A DNA stretch of 64,000 nucleotides from Lentibacillus salicampi (lineage in GTDB: Bacteria > Bacillota > Bacilli > Bacillales > Amphibacillaceae): the NCBI RefSeq assembly GCF_004565465.1, contig NZ_SRHY01000004.1, positions 124,001-188,000 of the forward strand, read 5' to 3'. This document shows positions 34,773-44,594 of this stretch, one piece after another. The translations under genes were made by a program, and so were the position numbers. The notes under the pieces are model-generated. The model saw only the letters and a list, made by a program, of their open reading frames with translations, did no database searches and was not told the origin of the DNA. Position 1 is the first letter of the stretch; each line of letters starts with the position of its first letter.

Positions 34773-35111
34773 ATGACAGCAAAAGATCCATGTTTTACAA
34801 CGGAAGAAATCCAAAAAAGAGTCGATGATTATATTGGACAATTTAAAGAAGGTTATTTTTCCCCGCTGAGTCTGATGGCTCGGCTGAGCGAGGAAACCGG
34901 TGAATTAGCCCGTGAAGTCAATCATTATTATGGCGAAAAACCGAAAAAGCCGACAGAAAAAGTGAAAACAGTAGAAGATGAGCTTGGTGATATCATTTTT
35001 GTTTTAACGTGTTTTGCCAACTCATTGGACATTGATTTATCAGAAGCGTTTGAGCTTTCCATCGGTAAAATAGAAACACGTGACAATAATCGCTGGACAC
35101 ATAAGAAATAA
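34773..35111 (+). CDS. ypjD: MazG-like nucleotide pyrophosphohydrolase YpjD
   Basis: Likely cleaves nucleoside triphosphates to monophosphates as a house-cleaning enzyme. The 112 residues show the all-alpha MazG metal motifs: EETGELAREVNH (ExxE) near 38 and EDELGDIIFVLTCFAN (ExxD) near 73. GAGAGGGG precedes the ATG. First gene of the unit ypjD-dapB-mgsA-bshA-cca-birA. Confidence 0.9.
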   Translation: MTAKDPCFTTEEIQKRVDDYIGQFKEGYFSPLSLMARLSEETGELAREVNHYYGEKPKKPTEKVKTVEDELGDIIFVLTCFANSLDIDLSEAFELSIGKIETRDNNRWTHKK

Positions 35112-35148
35112 TAACGATAGCGAGGCAATACAACAGGAGGTATGAACA

Positions 35149-35946
35149 ATGCAAATTAACATCATTATAGCAGGGCCGCGCGGGAAAATGGGGTCTGAAG
35201 CTGTTCGGATGGTACATAATGAAGAAGCGTTCGAACTTGTAGCTTGTATTGACCGTAAAAATGGCGGGAAAACATTAAAAGATATTGAAACACTGCCCGC
35301 ATTGGACGTTCCCGTATTTGAAGATCCCGAACAATGTTTTCAGGAAATAGATGCCGATGTATTTATTGATTTAACTGTTCCAGAGGTTGGCTTTGAGCAT
35401 ACGAAGTTGGCACTTTTATACGATATTCGACCGGTTGTGGGGACTTCAGGCTTCACAAAAGAACAAATTGATGCATTAGAAGACTTGTCCATTACCCACG
35501 GGACTGGATGCATTATAGCTCCCAATTTTGCAGTTGGGGCCGTTCTAATGATGCAGTTCGCCAAAACGGCAGCAAACTATTTACCAGATGTCGAGATCAT
35601 TGAAAAGCATCATGATCAAAAACTGGACGCGCCCTCAGGTACGGCCGTCAAAACCGCAGAACTGATTCGAGAAACCCGCGAAAGCAAACAACAGGGACAC
35701 CCTGATGAACAAGAAACGCTCGACGGGGCACGGGGGGCGGATAAAGATGGCATCCATATTCACAGTGTACGTCTGCCCGGGCTAATGGCACATCAGGAAG
35801 TGGTTTTTGGCGGTCCCGGCCAGACACTGACCATCAAGCACGACTCCTTTAACCGTGCATCATTTATGGAAGGGGTCAAATTGTCAGTCAATAAAGTCAT
35901 GACATTAGATAAACTTGTCTACGGGTTGGAAAATATTCTTGAATAG
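35149..35946 (+). CDS. dapB: 4-hydroxy-tetrahydrodipicolinate reductase
   Basis: NAD(P)H-dependent step of the lysine and diaminopimelate pathway; its product route also leads to spore dipicolinate. The 265 residues contain the nucleotide motif [22 protein letters not shown] and the catalytic signature [24 protein letters not shown] is well placed. mgsA starts 11 bases after the stop. Confidence 0.97.
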   Translation: MQINIIIAGPRGKMGSEAVRMVHNEEAFELVACIDRKNGGKTLKDIETLPALDVPVFEDPEQCFQEIDADVFIDLTVPEVGFEHTKLALLYDIRPVVGTSGFTKEQIDALEDLSITHGTGCIIAPNFAVGAVLMMQFAKTAANYLPDVEIIEKHHDQKLDAPSGTAVKTAELIRETRESKQQGHPDEQETLDGARGADKDGIHIHSVRLPGLMAHQEVVFGGPGQTLTIKHDSFNRASFMEGVKLSVNKVMTLDKLVYGLENILE

Positions 35947-35957
35947 GCGGAGATACA

Positions 35958-36380
35958 ATGAATATTGCATTGATTGCGCATGATAAAAAGAAACAGGAGA
36001 TCCTTCATTTCACAATCGCGTACAAGCACATTCTGAAAAATCACCAGCTATTTGCAACAGGGACAACCGGCGGAAAAATTACTGATGGGGCTGGACTGGC
36101 TGTACACAGGTTCCAGTCAGGACCATTGGGTGGTGATCAACAAATCGGTGCAAAGATTGCCAACAATGAGATGGATGCCATTATTTTTTTTAGGGATCCG
36201 TTGACTGCACAGCCGCATGAACCGGATGTCAGTGCGCTAATGCGATTGTGTGACGTTCATTTGATTCCGCTGGCAACCAATCCCGCAGCAGCTGAAATCA
36301 TGATTCAGGCACTTGCCAGGGGTGATTTTGAATGGCGTCAGATTTTAAAACACAATAGGCAGGAAGGTAAGAACATATGA
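35958..36380 (+). CDS. mgsA: Methylglyoxal synthase
   Basis: Turns dihydroxyacetone phosphate into methylglyoxal and phosphate, relieving sugar-phosphate stress. The 140 residues begin [16 protein letters not shown] and show [21 protein letters not shown] and [15 protein letters not shown] with catalytic residues of the family. Bacillithiol, made by the next gene's pathway, helps detoxify methylglyoxal, which fits this neighbourhood. The stop overlaps the bshA start, and bshB1, which separates the two in B. subtilis, is absent. Confidence 0.96.
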   Translation: MNIALIAHDKKKQEILHFTIAYKHILKNHQLFATGTTGGKITDGAGLAVHRFQSGPLGGDQQIGAKIANNEMDAIIFFRDPLTAQPHEPDVSALMRLCDVHLIPLATNPAAAEIMIQALARGDFEWRQILKHNRQEGKNI

Positions 36381-37498
36381 TGAAAATTGGTATTACATGT
36401 TATCCGACAGTTGGCGGTTCAGGTATCATTGCCACTGAACTCGGCATGTTGATGGCGGAACAGGGACATGAAATTCATTTTGTAACCTCCAGTCTTCCGT
36501 TTCGATTAAACCGGATTCACCCAAATATTTATTATCATGAGGTAGAACTTAATCACTATCCTGTTTTTCAATACCCGCCGTTTGATCTGGCACTTGCCAA
36601 TAAAATGGCAGAAGTCATTGACCAGGAAGAGCTGGATGTTCTTCATGTCCACTATGCCATGCCACATGCAATCTGTGCTATACTGGCTAAAGATATTGCC
36701 AAACATGACGTAAAAATTGTGACCACATTGCATGGCACTGATATTACAGTGCTGGGGATCGATCATTCCCTAAAGAAAATGATCCGGCACGGCATCGAAC
36801 AGTCTGATGCGGTCACTGCGGTATCCGAAAGTCTGGTGGAACAAACACGAGATGTGGTTGGTGCTGATAAAGCGATTCAGGTTATATACAATTTTGTGAA
36901 TGAAGCAGACTATAGAAAAAACCCTGCCGGTTCGATCCGTGAACAATATGGTATTAACCCGGACGATAAAGTGATCATTCACATTTCAAATTTCCGCAAA
37001 GTAAAACGCGTCCAGGAGGTCATTTATACCTTTCAACAAATTCAGGAAAAAATGAATGCAAAGCTTCTTCTTGTAGGGGATGGACCGGAATACTCTGAAA
37101 TGCATCGGCTTGTAAACAAATTAGGGCTGGCTGACGATGTATTATTTTTGGGAAAACAAAAAAACGTCCGCGACCTGTTATCGATATCTGATTTAAAATT
37201 ATTAATGTCGGAAAAGGAAAGCTTCGGCCTTGTGCTGTTAGAAGCCATGTCGTGTGAAGTTCCCTGTATCGGTACAAATACAGGGGGCATCCCTGAAGTG
37301 ATTAAACATCATGAAACAGGTTTTATCGTCGACGTGGGTGATACAGATCAGGCTGCGGCGTATGCCATTGATCTGCTGCAAAATGAATCACGTTTACAGC
37401 AGTTTTCTCATAATGCTTTAATACATGCAAGAAATCGTTTCTATTCACAGGACATTGTCCAGCAATACATTGATTTATATGATCAGCTTATTAATTAA
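36377..37498 (+). CDS. bshA: N-acetyl-alpha-D-glucosaminyl L-malate synthase BshA
   Basis: Glycosyltransferase (GT4) for the first step of bacillithiol synthesis, joining UDP-GlcNAc and L-malate. The 373 residues contain [48 protein letters not shown] and the donor-binding [26 protein letters not shown] overlaps the mgsA stop; either ATG (36377 or 36380) is possible. The deacetylase BshB for the second step is not in the window and must be encoded elsewhere. Confidence 0.95.
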   Translation: MMKIGITCYPTVGGSGIIATELGMLMAEQGHEIHFVTSSLPFRLNRIHPNIYYHEVELNHYPVFQYPPFDLALANKMAEVIDQEELDVLHVHYAMPHAICAILAKDIAKHDVKIVTTLHGTDITVLGIDHSLKKMIRHGIEQSDAVTAVSESLVEQTRDVVGADKAIQVIYNFVNEADYRKNPAGSIREQYGINPDDKVIIHISNFRKVKRVQEVIYTFQQIQEKMNAKLLLVGDGPEYSEMHRLVNKLGLADDVLFLGKQKNVRDLLSISDLKLLMSEKESFGLVLLEAMSCEVPCIGTNTGGIPEVIKHHETGFIVDVGDTDQAAAYAIDLLQNESRLQQFSHNALIHARNRFYSQDIVQQYIDLYDQLIN

Positions 37499-37519
37499 CA
37501 CTGGAAAATGGTGATGCTG

Positions 37520-38722
37520 ATGGGACTGACCAAACAGTTCGGACAGGCAGTTAAGGTATTGGAACAAATTGAATCATTTGGCTATGACGCGTATTTTGTT
37601 GGTGGATGTGTCCGGGACTCATTGCTGCATCGGCAAATCGGTGATATCGATATTGCTACATCAGCAAAGCCCGGCGTCATTCAACAAATTTTCAGCAAGG
37701 TAATCCCGATAGGTCTGGAACATGGCACGGTCATTGTGCGGCACCATCATCAATCATATGAGGTGACAACATTCCGGGTGGATGATCATTATACGGATCA
37801 GCGGCATCCTGACACCGTTCAATTCGTCCAAACGATTAATCGGGACTTAGAGCGGCGTGACTTTACGATCAATGCCCTCGCGATGGACAAAAACGGATAC
37901 ATCATTGACTTATTTCATGGAGAAGAGGACATACGAAATGGCATAATCCGGTCAGTAGGAAACGGATATGACCGGTTCACCGAAGATCCTTTACGTATCA
38001 TGCGGGCGATCCGGTTTTCCAGCCAATTAGGGTTTTCCCTTGACGATCACACGCTGAAGGCCATGCAATCTGTTAAAAACGAATTGAAATCCATAGCCGT
38101 GGAACGAATTTTACAGGAAACGTCGAAATTTTTTGCTGGGGCATACATTAAAACCGGTATGTATTACTTCAAACTGATAAACTTAGCGGCGTATTTGCCT
38201 GTTTTGCAGGATAACGGCCACATTATGAAACGTTTGCCGGAACAGATCAAACCTTTGAAGTCTTTTGGAGCGGTTATTGCAATGTTTCACGTTGTCAAAC
38301 CAGATATATCCATTCATACATGGGTAAAAGAATGGAAATGTTCCAATAAAACCAAATTCGAAGCAGAATCCTTATACGAGGCATTATGGCATTATAAGCA
38401 TGACGGGTTGGATCAATGGCTCGTTTACCGTTTACATTCCAATAGTTATAATGATTTTGTCAGGTTAGTTAATATGTTGTTTGGGGAGCATTTGACTAAG
38501 CAAAAGATAAATGAATTGCTACGTTCTCTCCCGATTCATTCCAAACAAGAATTGGCGGTGAATGGTGATGATTTGTGTCATTTGTTCCCGGAGAGACAGA
38601 AGGGTCCGTGGATCGGGAATACATTGAAACAAATCGAAAAACACGTCGTTACGGGAAAACTCAGTAATCATAAGAATGCACTAAAGGAATGGGTAAAATG
38701 GAATCCACACGTTACCGGTTAA
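37520..38722 (+). CDS. cca: CCA tRNA nucleotidyltransferase
   Basis: Adds or repairs the 3'-CCA of tRNAs without a template. The 400 residues have the class II nucleotidyltransferase motif YFVGGCVRDSLLHRQIGDID, the ERRDFTINALAMD segment, the EDPLRIMRAIRFSSQLGF neck and a C-terminal tail GKLSNHKNALKEW. Three in-frame ATGs (37508, 37514, 37520) are close together. I favour 37520, behind GGTGATG, with low certainty. The 3' end overlaps birA by 25 bases. Confidence 0.94.
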   Translation: MGLTKQFGQAVKVLEQIESFGYDAYFVGGCVRDSLLHRQIGDIDIATSAKPGVIQQIFSKVIPIGLEHGTVIVRHHHQSYEVTTFRVDDHYTDQRHPDTVQFVQTINRDLERRDFTINALAMDKNGYIIDLFHGEEDIRNGIIRSVGNGYDRFTEDPLRIMRAIRFSSQLGFSLDDHTLKAMQSVKNELKSIAVERILQETSKFFAGAYIKTGMYYFKLINLAAYLPVLQDNGHIMKRLPEQIKPLKSFGAVIAMFHVVKPDISIHTWVKEWKCSNKTKFEAESLYEALWHYKHDGLDQWLVYRLHSNSYNDFVRLVNMLFGEHLTKQKINELLRSLPIHSKQELAVNGDDLCHLFPERQKGPWIGNTLKQIEKHVVTGKLSNHKNALKEWVKWNPHVTG

Positions 38723-39681
38723 TTGAACTTTTGGAAGCAAGCAGGGAACAATATGTTTCAGGACAGTTTCTCTCGGAAAAATTGAATATATCCCGCAGTG
38801 CAATATGGAAGCATATGAAAGAATTGAAGAAAGATGGTTATGTCATCGAAGGCATACGCCGAAAAGGATACAGGATTGTCAAATCACCTGATAAAGTGAG
38901 TGAGAACACAGTGCAGTGGGGCTTACAAACCAATTGGCTGGGCAAACAGATCATACATAAAGCGACAACAAACTCGACACAGCAAGTTGCCCATCAGGCT
39001 GCCCGTGAAAATGCTGAACATGGTACTGTCATTATTGCCGATGAACAGACAGAAGGAAAGGGGCGGATGGAACGTCATTGGCACTCACCAAAAAACAAAG
39101 GAATTTGGATGAGTCTGATACTCCGGCCGCCTATTCCTCCTGCTGCTGCACCGCAACTAACATTATTGACAGCTACTGTGCTGGCCGATGTTATAACGGA
39201 ATACACGACGGCCAGTCCAAACATTAAATGGCCAAATGACCTGTTAATTCGTGATAAAAAGACAGCCGGTATTTTAACTGAAATGCAGGCAGAACAGGAT
39301 CGTATCAAATATGTCGTTGCGGGGATCGGGATAAACGTGAATCATTCATATGATAATTTTCCTTCAGAGATAAGCAATAAGGCAACCTCTCTTAAATTAG
39401 AGACTGGCCAAGACCTGCAAGTCGTACCAATCATTCAACACATATTACGGTGTTTTGAGAGGTCCTATGATGCGTTTATCCGGGATGGTTTTTCAACGAT
39501 TAAAAATAAATGGGAATCCTATGGTTACAAAATTGGAGAAGCCATTAAGATCCGTACAAACCACGAAATACTGGAAGCAACCTTTACAGGCATTGCTGAA
39601 GATGGTGCATTGCTTGTACATACGGACAGCGACGGGACCCGAAAGATGTATTCGGGGGAAATTGAATGGTTTCGGAAATAA
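38698..39681 (+). CDS. birA: Biotin-protein ligase and biotin repressor BirA
   Basis: Attaches biotin to carboxylase subunits and, as holo-repressor, controls biotin genes. The 327 residues have an N-terminal winged helix (LNISRSAIWKHMKELKKDGY, residues about 25-50), so repressor function is likely, then the ligase domain with GKGRMERHWHSPKNKGIWMS, IKWPNDLLI and a C-terminal SH3-like part. The ATG at 38698 follows AAAGGAATGG; an in-frame ATG at 38689 lies within the site. In B. subtilis panBCD follow; here dinG follows directly. Confidence 0.95.
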   Translation: MESTRYRLIELLEASREQYVSGQFLSEKLNISRSAIWKHMKELKKDGYVIEGIRRKGYRIVKSPDKVSENTVQWGLQTNWLGKQIIHKATTNSTQQVAHQAARENAEHGTVIIADEQTEGKGRMERHWHSPKNKGIWMSLILRPPIPPAAAPQLTLLTATVLADVITEYTTASPNIKWPNDLLIRDKKTAGILTEMQAEQDRIKYVVAGIGINVNHSYDNFPSEISNKATSLKLETGQDLQVVPIIQHILRCFERSYDAFIRDGFSTIKNKWESYGYKIGEAIKIRTNHEILEATFTGIAEDGALLVHTDSDGTRKMYSGEIEWFRK

Positions 39682-39731
39682 CATTGGTAAATTTTTATTG
39701 TAATACGTTTAATTGAGAGTAAGGTGGCATT

Positions 39732-42539
39732 ATGAACGAAAGGTTTGTTGTCGTTGATTTAGAAACGACAGGACATTCACCGGTAAATCCTGATAAAATT
39801 ATTGAAGTTGGAATAGTTGTCATCGAAAATAATGACATCACAGGTGAGTTCTCCACTTTTCTTAATCCAAACAGGCCAATACCGGCTTTTATAACAAATT
39901 TAACCGGGATTACGGATGCGGATGTTTATGAAGCGCCTGCATTCCGGGACAAAGCGGCTGAAATAACGGCTTTGTTTGAGAATAGTTATCTGGTGGCGCA
40001 TAATGTTCCATTTGATTTAGGGTTTCTGAATGGGGAACTGGCGGCAAGTGGTTTTTCTCAACTGCACAATCCTGTATTGGATACGGTGGAACTTGCCCGA
40101 ATTCTCTACCCGCAGGCTCCCGGTTTTAAACTGGGGCAATTAGCAGACTATCTGGACATCACACATAAAGCGCCGCATCGTGCAATAGCAGATGCGCACA
40201 TGACTGCAAAATTACTATTAATTTTGTTGCAGAAACTTAAACAATTGCCTTATGAAACCATCGCCCATTTGCTCAATTTGGAAAAAAGATTGAACTCTGA
40301 TGTACATGCCATACTGTCAGAACAGCATCAGGCACTTGCTTTTTCAAGTGATGAAAATGAACAAATGGATATATACAGAGGTCTGGCTATGAAGGCATTA
40401 ACCGATGTCAAACCGGAAAAGCAACACATCGATACTTCTTTCGGTAGCTATCTTGATGGTATATATGAAGTAGAAGGGACCATGGAACAATATATGCCTG
40501 GATATGAAAAGCGGAATGGACAACGCGAAATGTCTGAAACGATATTCGACGCTTTTCAGGCAAAAAATCACGCACTGATCGAAGCAGAAACCGGTACAGG
40601 GAAATCATTGGCTTATTTGCTCCCGGCAATTTATGAAGCAGTGTCCCGGAATAAAAAAATCGTTATTAGCACCTATACAACCCAGCTGCAGTCCCAGTTG
40701 CTTGACGAGGAAATCCCATTAATGCATCAACTCGTATCATTTCCGTTTCATGTTGCGTTACTCAAAGGCAAGCAGCATTATATCAGTCTTGATAAATTTG
40801 AACGTGTATTAGCTTCTGAGGAGTCGGATAATTACGATGTAGCGCTAACAAAAGCGATGCTTCTCGTATGGTTGACAGAAACTGAAACAGGGGACATTGA
40901 CGAGATTCAGCTGCCATCAAGCGGTTACTTATTTTACAGGCAAATATCCACCGATACGGAAGGTGCTATTGATCCATCATCTCCATGGTTTTCCCGGTCA
41001 TACTATCAGAGAGCCCGCAGAAAAGCACAACAAGCAGATATTCTGATTACCAACCATGCCTTACTATGCACGGACATGTTTAATGATTATCAACTACTGC
41101 CATCTTATGACAAAGCCATCATTGATGAGGCACACCACTTGGAAGAGACTGCTTCAAGAAACTATGGCTTAACACTAAATTACGTTCAGATTCAAAATAC
41201 GCTGAATCAAATCGGACGAACGGACGAGGGTAACTGGCTTGGGAAACTGCTTATGAAGCCCCCGATTGACGATAGTTATGATTTTTCAAAAACCGATTGG
41301 AATGATATTTTTGGGAAAGCGAAATATGAAGTAGACGATTTATTTCGGATGCTGTTTCAATATGTTGTTGAACAAAAACAAAAAAGTAAATCGCTGAGTG
41401 ATACAGGCAGAATTCAATATCGTTTTGATGGTGAAAAAGAAGATCCTGCCCAGTGGGAAGTTATTGTGGAAATGGTGAACAGATTATCCTTTTATCTGCG
41501 CGATCTAATCCATTTGCTTTCATCGTTATCGCAGCCGTTTGTCTCCAATCATTCGTTTAACGACTATTATTTGGAAGACTTGAAAACAACTATGGAGGCA
41601 CTGCAATCAATTATTGACAGGATGGAGCAATTATTTTTAACAGATGATAACCATCCCGGAGTAAAATGGATTGAAATGGAGACGCGTGGTGCCAGGAATG
41701 CTGTCTATTTGTACAGTGAGCCAATAGATATATCGACCTTACTGGCAGACGACTTTTTCAGTCGAAAAGAAAGTATTATTTTAACAAGTGCCACGTTGTC
41801 AATTCGGAATTCTTTTTCATTTAGCCAAAAACGGCTTGGCCTGTCACCGGAAAACCTGATGACAGCTAAAATTCATTCACCATTTTCTTATCAGAATCAG
41901 GTGCAGTTAATGATCCCGGATGACTTCCCTGATATCAGACACAGCACAATAGATGGATTCATACAGGCGGTGTGTGAAGCTATTATTTCGCTGTCTGACA
42001 TTACGGACGGCAGAATGCTCGTTCTGTTCACATCATACGATATGCTCAGGAAGGCCTATTATTTGCTGAGAGAAACAATCGATACCAGCCAGTATATGCT
42101 GATCGCCCAAGGGATATCCAGCGGAAGCAGATCCCGGTTAAAGAAGAATTTTCAAACGTTCAGTCAATCGATTTTGCTTGGCACGAGTTCCTTTTGGGAA
42201 GGCGTTGATATTCCAGGACAGGATTTATCGTGCCTCATGATTGTACGGTTACCGTTTCAACCACCGAATCATCCCGTATATGAGGCAAAGTCGAATCAGT
42301 TTAAAAACGAAGGGAAAAGCCCATTTTTTGAATTGGCGTTACCAAATGCTGTTATTCGTTTTAAACAGGGTTTCGGAAGGCTGATTCGGTCCACAGATGA
42401 CCGGGGGATTGTATTTGTGTGTGATGCGCGTATCATGAAAGCAAGGTATGGAAAATATTTTACCGAATCAATCCCGGCTGTCCCGATAACCCATGATTCA
42501 ACAAAATTGATCATGAAACGAGCGGAAGAATGGTTTTAA
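39732..42539 (+). CDS. dinG: DinG-family exonuclease/helicase
   Basis: Large two-part protein of 935 residues. The N-terminal 165 residues are a DnaQ-like 3'-5' exonuclease (VVDLETTGHSPVNPDKIIEV with D-x-E, then HNVPFDLGFL and HRAIADAHMTA). The rest is an XPD/DinG-like superfamily 2 helicase: Walker A EAETGTGKSLAYLLP near 283, Walker B DEAHH near 459, and C-terminal motifs SFWEGVDIPGQD and KQGFGRLIRS. The four cysteines of an iron-sulfur cluster seen in E. coli DinG are not evident, as in other Firmicutes. It may act in repair or replication of damaged DNA. AAGGTGG precedes the ATG. Confidence 0.93.
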   Translation: MNERFVVVDLETTGHSPVNPDKIIEVGIVVIENNDITGEFSTFLNPNRPIPAFITNLTGITDADVYEAPAFRDKAAEITALFENSYLVAHNVPFDLGFLNGELAASGFSQLHNPVLDTVELARILYPQAPGFKLGQLADYLDITHKAPHRAIADAHMTAKLLLILLQKLKQLPYETIAHLLNLEKRLNSDVHAILSEQHQALAFSSDENEQMDIYRGLAMKALTDVKPEKQHIDTSFGSYLDGIYEVEGTMEQYMPGYEKRNGQREMSETIFDAFQAKNHALIEAETGTGKSLAYLLPAIYEAVSRNKKIVISTYTTQLQSQLLDEEIPLMHQLVSFPFHVALLKGKQHYISLDKFERVLASEESDNYDVALTKAMLLVWLTETETGDIDEIQLPSSGYLFYRQISTDTEGAIDPSSPWFSRSYYQRARRKAQQADILITNHALLCTDMFNDYQLLPSYDKAIIDEAHHLEETASRNYGLTLNYVQIQNTLNQIGRTDEGNWLGKLLMKPPIDDSYDFSKTDWNDIFGKAKYEVDDLFRMLFQYVVEQKQKSKSLSDTGRIQYRFDGEKEDPAQWEVIVEMVNRLSFYLRDLIHLLSSLSQPFVSNHSFNDYYLEDLKTTMEALQSIIDRMEQLFLTDDNHPGVKWIEMETRGARNAVYLYSEPIDISTLLADDFFSRKESIILTSATLSIRNSFSFSQKRLGLSPENLMTAKIHSPFSYQNQVQLMIPDDFPDIRHSTIDGFIQAVCEAIISLSDITDGRMLVLFTSYDMLRKAYYLLRETIDTSQYMLIAQGISSGSRSRLKKNFQTFSQSILLGTSSFWEGVDIPGQDLSCLMIVRLPFQPPNHPVYEAKSNQFKNEGKSPFFELALPNAVIRFKQGFGRLIRSTDDRGIVFVCDARIMKARYGKYFTESIPAVPITHDSTKLIMKRAEEWF

Positions 42540-42567
42540 AGACTTCAGACCATTGAATCGACAGAAT

Positions 42568-42605
42568 TAAAAAAATACTGATGCACCGGCTAATGCATCA
42601 GTATT
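42568..42605. terminator. Hairpin after dinG
   Basis: AATACTGATGCA (42574-42585) pairs perfectly with TGCATCAGTATT (42594-42605). A run of A lies on the left, so the T-run is on the minus strand: it would best stop leftward transcription into dinG, although it may still end the dinG message. Confidence 0.65.
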
Positions 42606-42655
42606 CAAGAGAGGTATGGGGCTGGAAAAAATATTTGTTGAAATAAATAACAAAT

Positions 42656-42684
42656 TTGTCGCAATGCTTGTTATACTATATAAT
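42656..42684 (+). promoter_or_regulatory. Promoter of the ypmB-aspB-asnS unit
   Basis: TTGTCG (42656-42661), 17-base spacer, TATAAT (42679-42684). Transcription would begin near 42691, giving a 5' leader of about 145 bases that includes the 14-bp hairpin at 42711-42746. Confidence 0.55.
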
Positions 42685-42710
42685 GTGTCTGCTTATTTAT
42701 TTTCAACGAT

Positions 42711-42746
42711 ACTTATATTGTTGGCATTGCCACCAACAATATAAGT
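42711..42746 (+). promoter_or_regulatory. 14-bp perfect hairpin in the ypmB leader
   Basis: ACTTATATTGTTGG (42711-42724) and CCAACAATATAAGT (42733-42746) are exact reverse complements around an 8-base loop. It has no T-run. It could be an operator or a 5' mRNA stabiliser; nothing in the sequence decides. Confidence 0.6.
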
Positions 42747-42793
42747 AGCAAAATATGATAACACAAGCAGTATTTATAACTGGAGGACAATTA

Positions 42794-42829
42794 ATGGATT
42801 TAAAAATCAGGATTTTATCAGCGGGATGA
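42794..42829 (+). CDS. 11-codon leader ORF or ypmA remnant
   Basis: A short frame encoding MDLKIRILSAG sits behind a strong CTGGAGGAC ribosome binding site and ends six bases before the ypmB ATG. In B. subtilis the small gene ypmA lies exactly here (dinG-ypmA-ypmB), and proteins of that family begin with a similar M-x-x-KI-x-x-(I/L)S pattern. It could be a truncated ypmA, or a leader peptide coupling translation into ypmB. Too short for any firm statement. Confidence 0.35.
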   Translation: MDLKIRILSAG

Positions 42830-42834
42830 GATAA

Positions 42835-43377
42835 ATGAGGAACAATCGATTGTTACAGTTAACGATGCCGGGATGGCTCAAATGGGTATTGGGAATCGCT
42901 GGTTTTCTGATGGTTGCGATTTTTATCTTTGGCATTTATTTGTACCAGGCGATACAGGAAAATCGTACAGCATCATTTGACCAAGTTGAAGAACAAGTGT
43001 TGCAGGAAACGGCATTAAACAACATCAGCAAAATCAGACGGTTTCATGGTGAAAATGCATATTATACAGTTTACGGGGAATCGAATCAAAATGAGGCTAT
43101 GATAGTATTTTATCCGTTTGATGGGAACCAAACCAATATCATAAGTGTGCATCAATCGGAAATCATAGCTGGAGACGAGGTTAGAGCTTATTGGTATGAT
43201 CAGTGTGATGGCTGCACGCTGTTTAATATGAAACCGGCTGTTATTTTGAATGATGGGAAACAGCCTGTGTGGGAAATGACGTATGAAGATAATACAAACC
43301 ATTATGTGATGGAATATTTATCTTTCCAAGATGGATCAAGAGTTGAACTGATTCGTTTCAACCAGTTATATGATTAG
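42835..43377 (+). CDS. ypmB: Membrane-anchored protein YpmB (PepSY-like)
   Basis: Protein of unknown function, 180 residues, one N-terminal transmembrane helix (WLKWVLGIAGFLMVAIFIFG) and an extracytoplasmic part resembling the DUF5590/PepSY-like YpmB family. A CDGC motif (DQCDGCTLFNM) near residue 125 is notable for an exported protein; it might be a disulfide. Upstream of aspB as in B. subtilis. No catalytic motif is clear. Confidence 0.8.
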   Translation: MRNNRLLQLTMPGWLKWVLGIAGFLMVAIFIFGIYLYQAIQENRTASFDQVEEQVLQETALNNISKIRRFHGENAYYTVYGESNQNEAMIVFYPFDGNQTNIISVHQSEIIAGDEVRAYWYDQCDGCTLFNMKPAVILNDGKQPVWEMTYEDNTNHYVMEYLSFQDGSRVELIRFNQLYD

Positions 43378-43393
43378 GAAGGTGATACTAAAA

Positions 43394-44578
43394 ATGGATC
43401 TTGCAAATCGGGTGAAAACATTGACCCCCTCATCTACATTAGCGATTACCGCAAAAGCGAAAGCGTTAAAAAACCAGGGATATGATGTTATCGGACTTGG
43501 TGCAGGCGAACCCGACTTTAATACCCCTGAGTACATACTGGAAGCTGCAGAAGAGGCTATGCGTAATGGATTTACAAAATACACACCAGCCGGTGGTATA
43601 GCAGGGCTTAAACAGGCTATAGCCAATAAATTCAGCCATGATAACGGGCTCACTTATACAACTGACGAAATCATTGTTACGACAGGTGCCAAACATGCTT
43701 TATATACACTTTTTCAAGTTCTTGTAAATCAAGGGGATGAAGTGATTGTACCTGCTCCTTATTGGGTCAGTTACCCGGAACAGATTAAACTGGCTGAAGG
43801 AAAGCCTGTCATCATTAACGCAGAGGAAAAAAATGAATTCAAAATAACGCCGGCACAGCTTGAGGCAGCTATTACACCGAAGACAAAAGCAGTTATTATC
43901 AATTCGCCGAACAATCCAACCGGGATGATGTATAGTCAGCAGGAGCTGCAACAGCTTGGCGAAATTTGTCTAAAACACCAAGTTCTAATTGTATCAGACG
44001 AAATATACGAAAAACTCATTTACACCAATGACAAACATGTTTCAATAGCCGAAATTTCCAGCCAACTGAAGAATAACACCATTATTATTAACGGGGTATC
44101 CAAATCACACGCTATGACCGGATGGCGGATTGGATATGCTGCTGGCTCTGCTGAAATCATTAAACCCATGACAAATCTGGCGTCACATTCAACGTCCAAT
44201 CCAACGTCAATCGCCCAATTTGCAGCTTTAGCTGCTTATAATGCCGATGAAGATCCCAATGCTGAAATGCGGGCAATATTCAGTGAACGGCTTGAGCTGC
44301 TGTATGATTTATTAAAAGACATACCAGGCATTTCATGTGTTAAACCAAAAGGGGCTTTTTATATGTTCCCAAACGTGCACGAAGCTGTCCGACAGAATGG
44401 TTTTGATACGGTTGATAATTGGGTGAAGGCATTACTTGAAGAAGAAAAAGTTGCCCTTGTGCCCGGGACCGGATTCGGTGCTCCGGAAAACGTCCGGTTA
44501 TCCTATGCTGTATCAACTGATTCACTAAAAGAAGCAGCAAAACGAATCAAACGATTTGTTTTAACTCATCAATCATAG
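43394..44578 (+). CDS. aspB: Aspartate aminotransferase
   Basis: PLP-dependent transamination between aspartate and 2-oxoglutarate. The 394 residues contain [29 protein letters not shown] and the PLP-lysine motif [20 protein letters not shown] start at the ATG at 43394, seven bases after AGGAAGGTGAT; the in-frame start at 43370 lies inside ypmB. It precedes asnS, linking aspartate supply to asparaginyl-tRNA charging, as in B. subtilis. Confidence 0.96.
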   Translation: MDLANRVKTLTPSSTLAITAKAKALKNQGYDVIGLGAGEPDFNTPEYILEAAEEAMRNGFTKYTPAGGIAGLKQAIANKFSHDNGLTYTTDEIIVTTGAKHALYTLFQVLVNQGDEVIVPAPYWVSYPEQIKLAEGKPVIINAEEKNEFKITPAQLEAAITPKTKAVIINSPNNPTGMMYSQQELQQLGEICLKHQVLIVSDEIYEKLIYTNDKHVSIAEISSQLKNNTIIINGVSKSHAMTGWRIGYAAGSAEIIKPMTNLASHSTSNPTSIAQFAALAAYNADEDPNAEMRAIFSERLELLYDLLKDIPGISCVKPKGAFYMFPNVHEAVRQNGFDTVDNWVKALLEEEKVALVPGTGFGAPENVRLSYAVSTDSLKEAAKRIKRFVLTHQS

Positions 44579-44594
44579 CTTTGGAGGGTCTATT

